DNA from: Bermanella sp034110565
GTDB taxonomy: Bacteria; Pseudomonadota; Gammaproteobacteria; Pseudomonadales; Oceanobacteraceae
NCBI GenBank assembly: GCA_034110565.1
Contig: JAWUYY010000088.1
Span: 1 to 29,442, forward strand
Direction of reading: 5' to 3'
DNA: 29,442 nt
Position numbers and translations under genes: made by a program. Numbering within the stretch: the stretch's first letter is position 1; every line of letters starts with the position of its first letter. Positions 7,297 to 15,544 of this stretch are shown one piece after another. Under the pieces are notes generated by a model. It saw only the letters and a list, made by a program, of their open reading frames with translations, was not told the origin of the DNA and did no database searches.

Positions 7297-8664
7297 ATGC
7301 ATATTCATATTTTAGGTATTTGCGGCACATTTATGGGCTCCTTGGCCCAATTGGCTGTGGCGCAAGGCCATCGCGTAACCGGTTCTGATCAAAACGTCTA
7401 TCCGCCTATGAGCACCCAGCTTGAGCAGGCGGGTATTGAAATTATGCAGGGGTTTGAAGAAGCGCACTTACAACCTCAGCCGGATTTAGTTGTGGTGGGT
7501 AATGCCATGAGCCGCGGTAATGTGGCGGTGGAATATGTGCTAAATAAACAAATCCCTTACACATCTGGCCCAGCTTATTTGTCAGATCATATATTAAAAG
7601 AAAAATGGGTCATGGCTGTAGCCGGTACCCATGGAAAAACCACCACAACGAGTATGCTTGCATGGGTGTTGGAAGACTGTGGGTTTGAGCCGGGGTTTTT
7701 AATTGGCGGTGTGCCGAAGAATTTTGGTGTATCAGCTCGTATGGGTAACAGTGATTTTTTTGTGGTCGAAGCGGATGAATATGACAGTGCTTTTTTCGAT
7801 AAGCGTTCAAAGTTTGTTCATTACCACGGGCGCACGGTGATACTGAATAACCTTGAGTTTGATCATGCGGATATATTTAACGACATTGAGGATATAAAAA
7901 CCCAGTTTCATCATTTGGTGCGCACTATCCCCAGTGAGGGCCAAATTATTTACCCAGCGGATGAGACCCACCTGCAAGCCACGTTAGAAAAAGGTTGCTG
8001 GACACCCAAAGTGCAAATTGGTGTTGATTGGCACTATGAGTTGATCGACGCCTCAGGCTCTCATTTTAAGGTATTGCAAAAAGATAAGGTGGTTGGAGAA
8101 GTTAACTGGGATCAAACGGGCATTCATAACGTGAAAAATGCCTTGGTGTGCATTGCTGCGGCCTATCATGTGGGTATTTTACCTAAAGATGCTATTGACG
8201 CACTCAATCGCTTTGAAGGTGTAAAGCGCCGTATGGAGCTGGTTTGTAAAGTGAATGATATCGAGGTATATGACGATTTTGCTCACCACCCAACAGCTAT
8301 CGAAAGCACATTAGCAGGGGTCAAAAACAGTGGTCGCTTTCATCATATTTGGGCCGTGATTGAACCAAGATCGAATACCATGCGTATGGGTGTACATAAA
8401 AAAGCACTGCCGGCATCTGTGAAAAATGCCAATACCAGTATTTGGTTTCAACCGAAAGGGCTAGACTGGGATATGCACCCTGTTATTGACGGTTGTAGTG
8501 AATTAGGTCAATCCGCACTATTAATGGATGAAGTAGACGCTATAATCGCCCACCTTGTAGAGAATGCGAAAGCGGGTGATGCCATTGTTCTCATGAGTAA
8601 CGGTGGCTTTGCGGGTATTCACCAGCAGCTTGCCCAAGCCTTAAAGGACAAATATGGCGTTTGA
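7297..8664 (+). CDS. mpl: UDP-MurNAc:L-Ala-gamma-D-Glu-meso-DAP ligase
   Basis: This 455-residue cytoplasmic enzyme joins recycled murein tripeptide directly to UDP-MurNAc. It has the Mur ligase order: an N-terminal nucleotide-binding domain starting HILGICGTFMGSLA (4-17, typical of Mpl and MurC), the central ATP-binding P-loop AGTHGKTTTT (109-118), EADEYDSAFFDKRSKF (the acidic Mpl signature) and a C-terminal domain with DDFAHHPTAI. Length and order equal those of the E. coli enzyme. The ATG gives the expected first residues although the Shine-Dalgarno is weak. It overlaps ubiX by 11 bases, so translation is probably coupled; pairing of mpl with ubiX is also seen in Pseudomonas-type genomes. 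Confidence 0.96.
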   Translation: MHIHILGICGTFMGSLAQLAVAQGHRVTGSDQNVYPPMSTQLEQAGIEIMQGFEEAHLQPQPDLVVVGNAMSRGNVAVEYVLNKQIPYTSGPAYLSDHILKEKWVMAVAGTHGKTTTTSMLAWVLEDCGFEPGFLIGGVPKNFGVSARMGNSDFFVVEADEYDSAFFDKRSKFVHYHGRTVILNNLEFDHADIFNDIEDIKTQFHHLVRTIPSEGQIIYPADETHLQATLEKGCWTPKVQIGVDWHYELIDASGSHFKVLQKDKVVGEVNWDQTGIHNVKNALVCIAAAYHVGILPKDAIDALNRFEGVKRRMELVCKVNDIEVYDDFAHHPTAIESTLAGVKNSGRFHHIWAVIEPRSNTMRMGVHKKALPASVKNANTSIWFQPKGLDWDMHPVIDGCSELGQSALLMDEVDAIIAHLVENAKAGDAIVLMSNGGFAGIHQQLAQALKDKYGV

Positions 8665-9274
8665 ATATGAACAGTACGCTCCGATAACGCTTGCCATAAC
8701 AGGGGCATCTGGCGCCCCTTATGCTGTGCGGTTGTTGCAATGCTTAGTGGCAGCGAAGCGTCCTGTTTATGTGATGGTTAGTAAGGCCGCTCAAGTGGTA
8801 TTTGCTACTGAAAGTAAGTTGAAGCTACCCGGAACCCCTGAAAAAATGCAGGCTCTCTTGACGGATTATTGCCAAGCAGAAGCGGGGCAAATACAAGTAT
8901 TTGGTCGTGAGCAGTGGTTTGCACCTGTGGCCAGTGGCTCAGGTCGTAAGGGTGCTATGGTGGTTTGCCCGTGCTCAACTGGTACATTAAGTGCCATTGC
9001 TACAGGGGCCAGTAATAACCTCATTGAGCGTGCTGCTGATGTTGCCATAAAAGAAAAGCGTTCCCTTATCTTGGTGCCAAGAGAAACCCCGTTTAGCCCG
9101 ATTCACTTAGAGAACATGTTAAAACTTGCCAACATGGGGGTCACGATCATGCCAGCGAGCCCTGGCTTTTATCATAACCCTCAGTCTATTGAAGATCTTG
9201 TGGATTTTATGGTGGCAAGAATGCTCAACCATTTAGGCATAGAACAAAAATTAATGCCCTTATGGGGTGAGTAA
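8654..9274 (+). CDS. ubiX: Flavin prenyltransferase UbiX
   Basis: This 206-residue flavoprotein transfers a dimethylallyl group to FMN, making the prenyl-FMN cofactor used by the UbiD decarboxylase in ubiquinone synthesis. The N-terminal FMN-binding motif ITGASGAPYAVRLLQ (15-29) is present, as are CPCSTGTLSAIATGASNNLIERAADVAIKEKR in parts and the late motif LVPRETPFSPIHLENM (split here by naming only its ends, LVPRETP and IHLENM). Length is normal for the family. The start overlaps the end of mpl in another frame. A GTGGTA/TACCAC inverted repeat (9301-9322) follows the gene and may mark the end of the transcript. Confidence 0.95.
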   Translation: MAFEYEQYAPITLAITGASGAPYAVRLLQCLVAAKRPVYVMVSKAAQVVFATESKLKLPGTPEKMQALLTDYCQAEAGQIQVFGREQWFAPVASGSGRKGAMVVCPCSTGTLSAIATGASNNLIERAADVAIKEKRSLILVPRETPFSPIHLENMLKLANMGVTIMPASPGFYHNPQSIEDLVDFMVARMLNHLGIEQKLMPLWGE

Positions 9275-9361
9275 CACCTTTAAATTTTCATAAATCTTTA
9301 GTGGTAGTGTCATGTTTACCACGCACAATTAATTACATTAGTGACAGGATTAGGAGTCCAA

Positions 9362-9697
9362 ATGAAGTTCACCGAACGAGATATAAAGGTAGCCATTGTT
9401 GCGGCTATTGTAGCGTTTGCGGTTGCCGTCGTGATGCTCGATATGAAAGGCTATATTAAGCATGCTAGCGAAGGTGATGAAAACATCATCGAACATTTCA
9501 AATTGTTATCAGTTGATGTCACTAGCACGACCAAGGTTTCACCTAAATCGTCAAATAAAGAAGCATTTTGCGTTGATGGTTATCTATTAGTGCGCCCGCA
9601 GAAAAATAAATCGGGCAATGCTGTGGCTGGCATCTTAGTGGATGATAAAAACCGTGCTATTGCTTGTTCAACCGCTTTACCTGCGCCAGGAAAATAA
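9362..9697 (+). CDS. Small membrane-anchored protein of unknown function
   Basis: I do not recognise this protein of about 111 residues. It has a charged start (MKFTERDIK), one hydrophobic helix (about 10-26) and a mainly hydrophilic remainder that should be periplasmic, with two cysteines (in EAFCVDGY and AIACSTAL) that could form a disulfide. The ATG at 9362 is preferred to an in-frame GTG at 9341 because GGAG lies 6-7 bases before it. It stands alone between ubiX and another small gene, with a likely terminator after it. Confidence 0.65.
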   Translation: MKFTERDIKVAIVAAIVAFAVAVVMLDMKGYIKHASEGDENIIEHFKLLSVDVTSTTKVSPKSSNKEAFCVDGYLLVRPQKNKSGNAVAGILVDDKNRAIACSTALPAPGK

Positions 9698-9708
9698 ATT
9701 CAACCGAG

Positions 9709-9731
9709 GTTGGTCATGGACGGCCAACTTT
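9709..9731 (+). terminator. Probable terminator after the small membrane protein
   Basis: GTTGGTC-ATGGAC-GGCCAAC forms a 7-bp stem (one G-U pair) with a 6-base loop, followed by TTTGTTGATT. The T tract is short, so termination may be partial. Confidence 0.5.
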
Positions 9732-9795
9732 GTTGATTAATATGCATATGCTCATACAATGCATATCTTAATGGAAGTAATTAAAGATTCAGCTT

Positions 9796-10029
9796 ATGAC
9801 TAGCATTAATGAAGATGAGCAGACCCATAAATTAGAGCGAGAAATCTGGCTATTCGAGCAGTGGCTTATTAGTATCGAAGGGCAAGAAGGCGAAACCCAA
9901 GAACGTATTCGTCACGCTTATAAAGAATGCATCACTTCTCGAAAGCTAGCATTAGCCAAGTTGCAGGCTAATCAAGCTGAGATGGCAAACGAATCCCTTC
10001 TGCGTCATGCCTCACAGCAATCTAACTAA
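9796..10029 (+). CDS. Small helical cytoplasmic protein, unknown
   Basis: This 77-residue protein has no signal peptide or membrane segment. It is almost wholly charged and helical (EIWLFEQWLISIEGQEGE, then RKLALAKLQANQAEM) and may form a coiled-coil dimer. I recognise no family. The Shine-Dalgarno (GGAAG, about 20 bases upstream) is poor, so the start is uncertain. Just upstream the octamer ATGCATAT occurs twice (within 9740-9765). Codon use is like that of its neighbours, which supports a real gene, but confidence is moderate. Confidence 0.55.
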   Translation: MTSINEDEQTHKLEREIWLFEQWLISIEGQEGETQERIRHAYKECITSRKLALAKLQANQAEMANESLLRHASQQSN

Positions 10030-10127
10030 TCGTATTTTTCAGTACACTTGACCATTCTTCCATGGATGACTTTCTATCGTCATATGATAGACTGGCAAAA
10101 AATAATAATTAAAAAAGCAATATTCCT

Positions 10128-10787
10128 ATGGGTAAATTCGTCTTATTACTAATGTGTTTTGGCACATTAGGATTAATCAGTTCTTATTCTCAAGCTAAAG
10201 ATATCGATAGTGACGGCGACGGCGTTGCCGATCGTTTTGAGCGCCTATTAAAGACCGACCCAAAAGATGCCAAAAGCAAACCAGCTGACTTAGATGGTGA
10301 CGGTATTCCTGACGGCTACGATTTGGATATTGATGGTGATGGCGTCAATAACTGGCAAGATCCTTTTCCGCGTAATGCTCAAGAAAACGCCGATGTAGAT
10401 GGCGATGGCGTGGGTGATACCCAAGACACAGATAGCGACGGTGATGGATTCAGTAACGCCCAAGAGCGTCAGGCAGGCACCAACCCGAGCAATAAAAACA
10501 GTTTCCCTGATCAATCAGGCCCGGTTTTAGAGGTAATGGAAATGCCAGAGACGGTTGAAGAACGGATCGTGGCGATTCGAGGTATGGCCTTCGATATGGG
10601 TATGGGCATCAAAAAGATTCAGGTAGTGAATGCCGATGGCGATATATTCATGGGTCAATTTGATTATACAACCCACTTTAGTGTGCTTGTGCGCTTGAGT
10701 CGGGGCGAGAATCAGCTTCAAGTAGCGGCCTATGACAGCGCAAATAATGTGAGTCGTCAGTTTGTGACCTTAAGCTATAATCCATAA
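10128..10787 (+). CDS. Secreted protein with thrombospondin type 3-like calcium repeats
   Basis: This 219-residue protein has a signal peptide (to about residue 23, SQA). Residues 24-128 hold at least five Asp-rich DxDxDGxxD loops, including DSDGDGVAD, DLDGDGIPD, DIDGDGVNN, DVDGDGVGD and DSDGDGFSN. These are typical of thrombospondin type 3 repeats and should bind calcium. The Ser/Asn-rich ends (AGTNPSNKNSFP) are also typical. Residues 130-219 form a separate beta-rich domain (VRLSRGENQLQVAAYDSANN), like a bacterial Ig-type fold. No anchor or sorting signal is visible, so it is periplasmic or released. The role is unknown; adhesion or envelope structure is a guess. A strong terminator follows. 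Confidence 0.8.
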   Translation: MGKFVLLLMCFGTLGLISSYSQAKDIDSDGDGVADRFERLLKTDPKDAKSKPADLDGDGIPDGYDLDIDGDGVNNWQDPFPRNAQENADVDGDGVGDTQDTDSDGDGFSNAQERQAGTNPSNKNSFPDQSGPVLEVMEMPETVEERIVAIRGMAFDMGMGIKKIQVVNADGDIFMGQFDYTTHFSVLVRLSRGENQLQVAAYDSANNVSRQFVTLSYNP

Positions 10788-10881
10788 TGACAGCAGAGCC
10801 GAGTTTGTTAATCGAACTTAATCTAAAGATGGGTACCTAATCAGCTAGTATTATCATTAGTACAATAGCAGTGCCCTAGGT

Positions 10882-10916
10882 AAAAAAGGTCGTGAAGGAT
10901 TCACGGCCTTTTTTTT
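10882..10916. terminator. Strong bidirectional intrinsic terminator
   Basis: AAGGTCGTGAA-GGA-TTCACGGCCTT is an 11-bp stem with one G-U pair and a 3-base loop, flanked by six A on the left and eight T on the right. It serves the calcium-repeat protein gene (plus) and the DedA gene (minus), which converge here. Confidence 0.92.
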
Positions 10917-10949
10917 ATGAATCAAAGTAATCTCCTGCCCTGATGCGGA

Positions 10950-11552
10950 TTACGACTCATTCTTACCTTTTAAAGTAAAACTAGCCAATATCGCAATCGC
11001 CGATATTATCGTTAGCCCTAGTAACCCTTGCCAACTTAATAGCCATTTAATATTGAGTTGTTCCCCTAAGTAATAACTAGGGAGTAGGTAAGCAATTCCC
11101 CAAGCAATCGCGGATAAAACATTAAGCAGCATAAAGCGCCGACTAGACATAGCCATCATGCCTGCCACCATGGGAATAAACGGCCTGATGGGGCCAATAA
11201 AGCGTCCAAAAAAAATGCTCTTACCCCCATGGCGATGAAAAAAAGCGTGGCCGTTTTCAATCCAATAAGGGTGCTGCTTAAAAGGCCAGAGATTGGGTAA
11301 ATGGGGTTGAAAAATCCGACCAAAGTAAAAGCTGATAACATCACCTAAAAATGCACCACTGATGGCACATAATAATAAAACCCAGATATTTAGCTGAAGG
11401 TTTCCTGCCATCATGCTAGCGGCTGTAATGAGCCCGACACCGGGTACAATAATACCTACAACCGCCAGTGACTCGCATAACGCCACCAGAAAAATAGTGA
11501 GAAAAATATATTCAGGATGAAGTGTTAAAAACGCTAGGCTGGTATCAATCAT
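10950..11552 (-). CDS. DedA family membrane protein
   Basis: This 200-residue multi-pass inner-membrane protein belongs to the DedA (SNARE-associated/VTT) family, some members of which are undecaprenyl-phosphate or phospholipid translocases. Family features include an acidic re-entrant region (FLVALCESLAVVGIIVPGVG), GAFLGDVISFYFGR and the conserved FFGRFIGPIRPFIPMVAG. The ATG at 11552 (MIDTSLAFL) is chosen: an open frame extends upstream to 11639, but that part lies inside the previous gene and has no family similarity. The stop of the GGDEF-like gene is one base upstream, so the two are probably translationally coupled. The link of DedA to two degenerate GGDEF proteins is unusual. Confidence 0.88.
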   Translation of the reverse strand: MIDTSLAFLTLHPEYIFLTIFLVALCESLAVVGIIVPGVGLITAASMMAGNLQLNIWVLLLCAISGAFLGDVISFYFGRIFQPHLPNLWPFKQHPYWIENGHAFFHRHGGKSIFFGRFIGPIRPFIPMVAGMMAMSSRRFMLLNVLSAIAWGIAYLLPSYYLGEQLNIKWLLSWQGLLGLTIISAIAILASFTLKGKNES

Positions 11553-11553
11553 A

Positions 11554-12531
11554 TTAGTGATTAAAAGACATGAGTCGTAAGGCTGTTTGTTGTTGCTTGT
11601 GCACAAAGCCACTGGCTCTATGTAAGAAACTTTCGGCATTCTCTTTATGGTTTAAGCTGGCTAGACCCACGTTAAGTTGCAAATTACCCACGTCGCCCCA
11701 GTGTTCTTCTTCCATTTCTTTTAGTAGGCGTTCTTTTAACACGACACCACCTTCCATAGAGCAGTTTGGCAGTAAAATATAAAACGTGCCTTTGCCGTTA
11801 TGGGAAATTTCATCTCCTGCACGCAATATTGAGATCAATTTGTAACGGAAGGTTTTGAGCAGTCGACTGCCAATATTTTTACCATGAATATCTTGAATTT
11901 GTTGGTAGTCATCAATGGTAATGGCAAGCATCGATAACGTTCGGCTAGTGGTTTCACTGCGTGCTATTTCTTGATGCAGCTTGTGCAGTAAATAACGACT
12001 ATTGTAAGCCCCAGATTGATAATCAGTTACAGCTAGGTTTAATAAATTAGATTGTTTTAAATTATTCACGTAGGCATAGCATAAAGAACACATGCCGATA
12101 AGCATATAAATCAACATGAATTTAAGGGTTTGCTCGATTTCCACTAAAAAAAACAGCTGAGATAATGTGCTCACCATAACTGCAAAATTGAGTAAAAAAC
12201 CCCAACGTAATGGCAGGGCAAAGTAACTGATGACAGGAAATACATATATCCAGTGCATAGTGAGTTCAGAATTAAAATTTAATTGATATTGCATTAATAG
12301 AGCAATGGATGTGAGTGTCATTAAGTTTATGTATTGGCTAATAGCCCTATTACGGTTTAAAAATAAAAACACGGAGGTGAAAATCAAAATTGCGATGGTC
12401 ATGAGTTGTATTAACAAAACATCTAAGTGGCCCAAGAAATAATGATTAATGCACAGCAAACTCATGGCTGCAGCAATGAGTGCATATAACAAGCTTAGAG
12501 CGGGCTCTTTTTCCATGCTGATCTCAAACAT
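11554..12531 (-). CDS. Membrane protein with degenerate GGDEF domain (RxxD kept)
   Basis: This 325-residue protein has about six hydrophobic helices (10-155) and a C-terminal GGDEF-like domain (165-320). The domain's early motifs are intact in form: TDYQSGAYNSRYL (like D-LTGL-NRR) and ITIDDYQQIQDIHGKNIG (like DIDxFKxIND-GH-GD). The active-site GGDEF is replaced by GKGTF (246-250), so cyclase activity is very unlikely. The inhibitory-site RxxD, R237-A-G-D240, stands at the correct distance before it, so c-di-GMP binding remains possible. It starts inside the end of the upstream paralogue-like gene (8-base overlap, CAGGAG upstream) and ends one base before DedA. A membrane c-di-GMP receptor is the inferred role. 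Confidence 0.78.
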   Translation of the reverse strand: MFEISMEKEPALSLLYALIAAAMSLLCINHYFLGHLDVLLIQLMTIAILIFTSVFLFLNRNRAISQYINLMTLTSIALLMQYQLNFNSELTMHWIYVFPVISYFALPLRWGFLLNFAVMVSTLSQLFFLVEIEQTLKFMLIYMLIGMCSLCYAYVNNLKQSNLLNLAVTDYQSGAYNSRYLLHKLHQEIARSETTSRTLSMLAITIDDYQQIQDIHGKNIGSRLLKTFRYKLISILRAGDEISHNGKGTFYILLPNCSMEGGVVLKERLLKEMEEEHWGDVGNLQLNVGLASLNHKENAESFLHRASGFVHKQQQTALRLMSFNH

Positions 12532-13426
12532 GTTTTAGCTCCTGCTGGGCTTGTTGGATTAAACTGTCTTCGTTGTCACCCACATTTAAGCTGGCAAACC
12601 CTACCTTGATGTTGCTTTGAGTGACGTCTGGCATTTTTTGGATCATTTGTTTGACTGTGATTAACGCATCTTGTGAATTTGTATGGGGCATGATGATAGC
12701 AAAATGATCTTTTTGTAAACGGTAGTATTGATCAAAAGGGCGTAAGAAATCGGCAATAGCCTGTGCGCACTGTTTAACCAGTTGCACGGAGTTTTCACCT
12801 TTTTGATTTTGTGCTGTATGGGATAAGTAAACTAAGAGCAGCCCAGTGCCTTCTCGCTCGGCGCGATTAATTTCGGTGTTAAGGGCTGGTCGCAAGAACT
12901 TCTCTAATTGCGCCCCAGTTTGCGCATCACTACTGATGAGCGGCTCAAGTAGCTGGTTGGTGCGAGATTTCACCATAGCCAAAAACAATGCAACGGTGCT
13001 GATGGCGGCATAGCTGAATATAATTTGACCTTGAATCAGAGGCGGACTGTAGTGAGTGAAAATGTAAAAGGCCAGTGGTGTGTATGCCAGTACACACCAT
13101 ATGGCGGTACGCAAAGACAATAAAAAGAATGCGGCAATGGGGAAAAAATAAGACCAATAGCTATGCTGGGCTTGTGAGTCTGCCGCGAATAAAGAAAAAG
13201 CAGACAATAAAATTAAAAACAGAGTATCCATCTGGTGCCCTGTCTGTTCGTGCTTGCCAAGTAATATGTATAAACCATTTAAGGCAAGCACCGCCCCTAG
13301 GCTCAGAGTAATCAAGGCAACATTATGATCACCTGCACGATAATCCATATAAGCGATCAAGCTTAGTATCAGGGTGCCCACTGTGCAGAACAAGATGCGA
13401 ATATGATTGACCGTTAACGCATGCAT
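12524..13426 (-). CDS. Membrane protein with strongly degenerate GGDEF domain (RxxD kept)
   Basis: This 300-residue protein has about five to six hydrophobic helices (10-152) and then a GGDEF-like domain (165-298). The opening motif is DAQTGAQLEKFL, the metal-binding region is lost (LLLVYLSHTAQN), and GGDEF has become QKDHF (238-242). R229-P-F-D232 keeps the RxxD inhibitory-site pattern at the proper spacing. It has the same architecture as the next gene, with which it overlaps by 8 bases, so it is probably an old duplicate and possibly a heteromer partner. It is the first gene of the minus-strand trio ending in DedA. Promoters for this operon and for proA must share 13427-13630. The GGDEF call rests on pattern alone, so confidence in the domain is moderate. 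Confidence 0.7.
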   Translation of the reverse strand: MHALTVNHIRILFCTVGTLILSLIAYMDYRAGDHNVALITLSLGAVLALNGLYILLGKHEQTGHQMDTLFLILLSAFSLFAADSQAQHSYWSYFFPIAAFFLLSLRTAIWCVLAYTPLAFYIFTHYSPPLIQGQIIFSYAAISTVALFLAMVKSRTNQLLEPLISSDAQTGAQLEKFLRPALNTEINRAEREGTGLLLVYLSHTAQNQKGENSVQLVKQCAQAIADFLRPFDQYYRLQKDHFAIIMPHTNSQDALITVKQMIQKMPDVTQSNIKVGFASLNVGDNEDSLIQQAQQELKHV

Positions 13427-13540
13427 GAAATGAAATCCTTATTATTAGCAAAAAGCGCTGTCCCGGCTCTTGTGCGGCGTGATTGTAGGGTTATCTTACC
13501 CAGAGTCGCTGGTTTAATACTAGCACGGGCGAATCATTGT

Positions 13541-13568
13541 TTGGGTACGCTCGCTGATGAGGTATAAT
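13541..13568 (+). promoter_or_regulatory. Sigma-70 promoter for the proA cluster
   Basis: A perfect TATAAT (13563-13568) is preceded by TTGGGT (13541-13546) at a 16-base spacing. Transcription should start near 13575, about 55 bases before proA. Confidence 0.6.
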
Positions 13569-13614
13569 CGAGCCACTTTTCTTACGATTTGTCTCCTTGG
13601 CCAAAGCCATAATT

Positions 13615-13624
13615 AAGGAGGAGG
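13615..13624 (+). promoter_or_regulatory. Strong Shine-Dalgarno that selects a TTG start for proA
   Basis: AAGGAGGAGG ends 6 bases before TTG 13631 and 18 bases before the next in-frame ATG (13643), so the TTG is favoured. Confidence 0.6.
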
Positions 13625-13630
13625 CAGTGA

Positions 13631-14899
13631 TTGGGTAGCAAGATGGATGTAAAAGATTACATGCTGCGAGTAGGCCAACAAGCCAGAGCAGCCAGTGTCG
13701 CTATCGCCAAGGCAGATAGCGGTGAAAAAAACCAAGCATTATTAGCCATTGCACAAGCCGTTGAATCGGCTCGTGATGAATTAATCGCGGCCAACCAAAA
13801 AGACATGGCGCGTGGTCAAGCCAATGGTCTGGATGCGGCGTCACTCGATCGTTTAGAGCTGACCCCTGCTCGTATTGACGGCATGCTTGAAGGTTTGCAT
13901 CAGGTTGTGGCACTGCCGGACCCTGTTGGTGGAATCACGGATTTAGATTATCGCCCATCAGGTATCCAAGTGGGTAAGATGCGTGTGCCCCTAGGTGTGA
14001 TTGGCATTATTTATGAGTCACGCCCAAACGTGACCATTGAAGCGGCCAGCTTGTGCTTAAAGTCAGGCAATGCAGCGATTTTACGTGGCGGCAGTGAATC
14101 CATTGAATCCAACCAGGCTTTGGCTAAATGTATTCGCCAAGGCCTAGCAGAAGCCGGTTTACCTGAGCACGTTGTACAAGTAATTGAAACCACGGATCGT
14201 GCGGCAGTAGGCGAGTTAATAACCATGCAAGAATACGTAGACGTGGTTGTGCCTCGTGGCGGTAAAAGCTTGATTGAACGCATCAGTAAAGATGCTAAGG
14301 TCACCGTTATTAAGCACCTTGATGGTATCTGTCATGTTTATATCGACAGCGATGCGGATCTCACCAAGGCGGTAAACGTCGCAATTAATGCGAAAACCCA
14401 TCGTTACGGAACGTGTAATACCATGGAGACCTTATTGGTCAACGAAATGGTTGCAGCGAAAGTATTGCCTCAGCTGGCTACTGCTTATACTGAATTGGGT
14501 GTGGAGCTACGTGGCTGCGAGAAAAGCCGCAAGATCGTCGCTAGCATGGAAGTCGCCACTGAAGAAGATTGGTCTACTGAGTATCTTGCGCCGATCTTGG
14601 CGGTTAAAATAGTCAATGATATGGCTGAGGCCATTGTGCATATTAATCAGTATGGCTCTCATCATACCGATAGCATCATTACCGAGAATTACACCAAGGC
14701 ACGGCAGTTTTTGCGTCAGGTGGATTCAAGCTCAGTAATGGTTAATGCGTCTACTCGCTTTGCTGATGGTTTTGAATATGGTTTAGGTGCTGAAATTGGT
14801 ATCAGTACCGATAAAATCCATGCTCGTGGCCCGGTCGGCCTAGATGGCTTAACCTCACAAAAATGGGTGGTATTGGGTGATGGTCATATCCGTCACTGA
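13631..14899 (+). CDS. proA: Gamma-glutamyl phosphate reductase
   Basis: This 422-residue cytoplasmic enzyme of the aldehyde dehydrogenase superfamily reduces gamma-glutamyl phosphate with NADPH, the second step of proline synthesis. Family features include RVPLGVIGIIYESRPNVT (118-135), LRGGSES, VVPRGGKSLI (206-215) and the catalytic cysteine C262 in RYGTCNTMETLL. Length is normal. The TTG start is favoured by its Shine-Dalgarno; ATG 13643 is the alternative and would remove four residues. proB is not adjacent; in Pseudomonas it lies near obg, downstream of rpmA, and may do so here beyond the window. Its end overlaps nadD by about 20 bases. Confidence 0.96.
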   Translation: MGSKMDVKDYMLRVGQQARAASVAIAKADSGEKNQALLAIAQAVESARDELIAANQKDMARGQANGLDAASLDRLELTPARIDGMLEGLHQVVALPDPVGGITDLDYRPSGIQVGKMRVPLGVIGIIYESRPNVTIEAASLCLKSGNAAILRGGSESIESNQALAKCIRQGLAEAGLPEHVVQVIETTDRAAVGELITMQEYVDVVVPRGGKSLIERISKDAKVTVIKHLDGICHVYIDSDADLTKAVNVAINAKTHRYGTCNTMETLLVNEMVAAKVLPQLATAYTELGVELRGCEKSRKIVASMEVATEEDWSTEYLAPILAVKIVNDMAEAIVHINQYGSHHTDSIITENYTKARQFLRQVDSSSVMVNASTRFADGFEYGLGAEIGISTDKIHARGPVGLDGLTSQKWVVLGDGHIRH

Positions 14900-15539
14900 T
14901 ACAAAAAATGAATATGTCGTCATGGGCGGGACATTTGATCCTGTGCATGATGGCCATACCCAGACGGCTAATGCATTAGCCCGCACCATGGGATATGGCT
15001 GTGTCCACATGATGCCTTGTGGTGATGCTTATCATAAGGAAGGCTCATCGTCGGCCAAACATCGCTTGGCCATGTTAGAGCTGGCATTAGAAGATGAGCC
15101 CTTACTAAAGGTTGACCCAAGAGAAGTAGAGCGAGAAGGTGCCACCTATACAGTGGATACCCTCAAGCAGTTGCGTCATCAATTAGGAGCCCACGCTCAT
15201 ATATGCTGGGTATTAGGAACGGATGCTGCCATGGGGTTAACCAAGTGGCGACATTGGCAACAGGTTTTTCAATTGGCAAATGTAATTGTGGTGAATCGTG
15301 GGGGGGATGTTTTGCCCGACAATTTTTCTGAACACTGGCCAGCGCAACACGTAAAATCAATTGAACATTTTAAACAGCAGGCAAATGGCTGTTTTATACA
15401 ATTGGCACTTGAGCCTGTTGTGGTGTCGTCGACGGAGATTCGACAGGCTCTACACAAACAAGAATCTGTGGGTTGCCATGTGCCGCAGGCTGTTATGAAC
15501 TATATTGAGTTACATGGGCTCTACGAAGGTAAAAACTGA
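14880..15539 (+). CDS. nadD: Nicotinate-nucleotide adenylyltransferase
   Basis: This cytoplasmic enzyme of about 219 residues makes deamido-NAD from nicotinate mononucleotide and ATP. It shows the nucleotidyltransferase motif GGTFDPVHDGH (17-27 counted from GTG 14877) and the C-terminal SSTEIRQ (184-190), both characteristic of NadD. Start is GTG 14877 or the adjacent ATG 14880; the longer N-terminus before GGTFDP (16 residues) is a little long for the family. It overlaps the end of proA and is followed 5 bases later by rsfS, the usual order in this cluster. Confidence 0.95.
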   Translation: MVISVTDTKNEYVVMGGTFDPVHDGHTQTANALARTMGYGCVHMMPCGDAYHKEGSSSAKHRLAMLELALEDEPLLKVDPREVEREGATYTVDTLKQLRHQLGAHAHICWVLGTDAAMGLTKWRHWQQVFQLANVIVVNRGGDVLPDNFSEHWPAQHVKSIEHFKQQANGCFIQLALEPVVVSSTEIRQALHKQESVGCHVPQAVMNYIELHGLYEGKN

Positions 15540-15544
15540 AATCA

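Noticed and set aside
9341..9361. GTG start seven codons upstream for the small membrane protein
   Set aside because: The GGAG ribosome binding site is inside this extension and correctly spaced for ATG 9362.
11553..11639. Upstream extension of the DedA frame
   Set aside because: It lies inside the previous gene, has no DedA similarity, and a better start (11552) fits the coupled arrangement.
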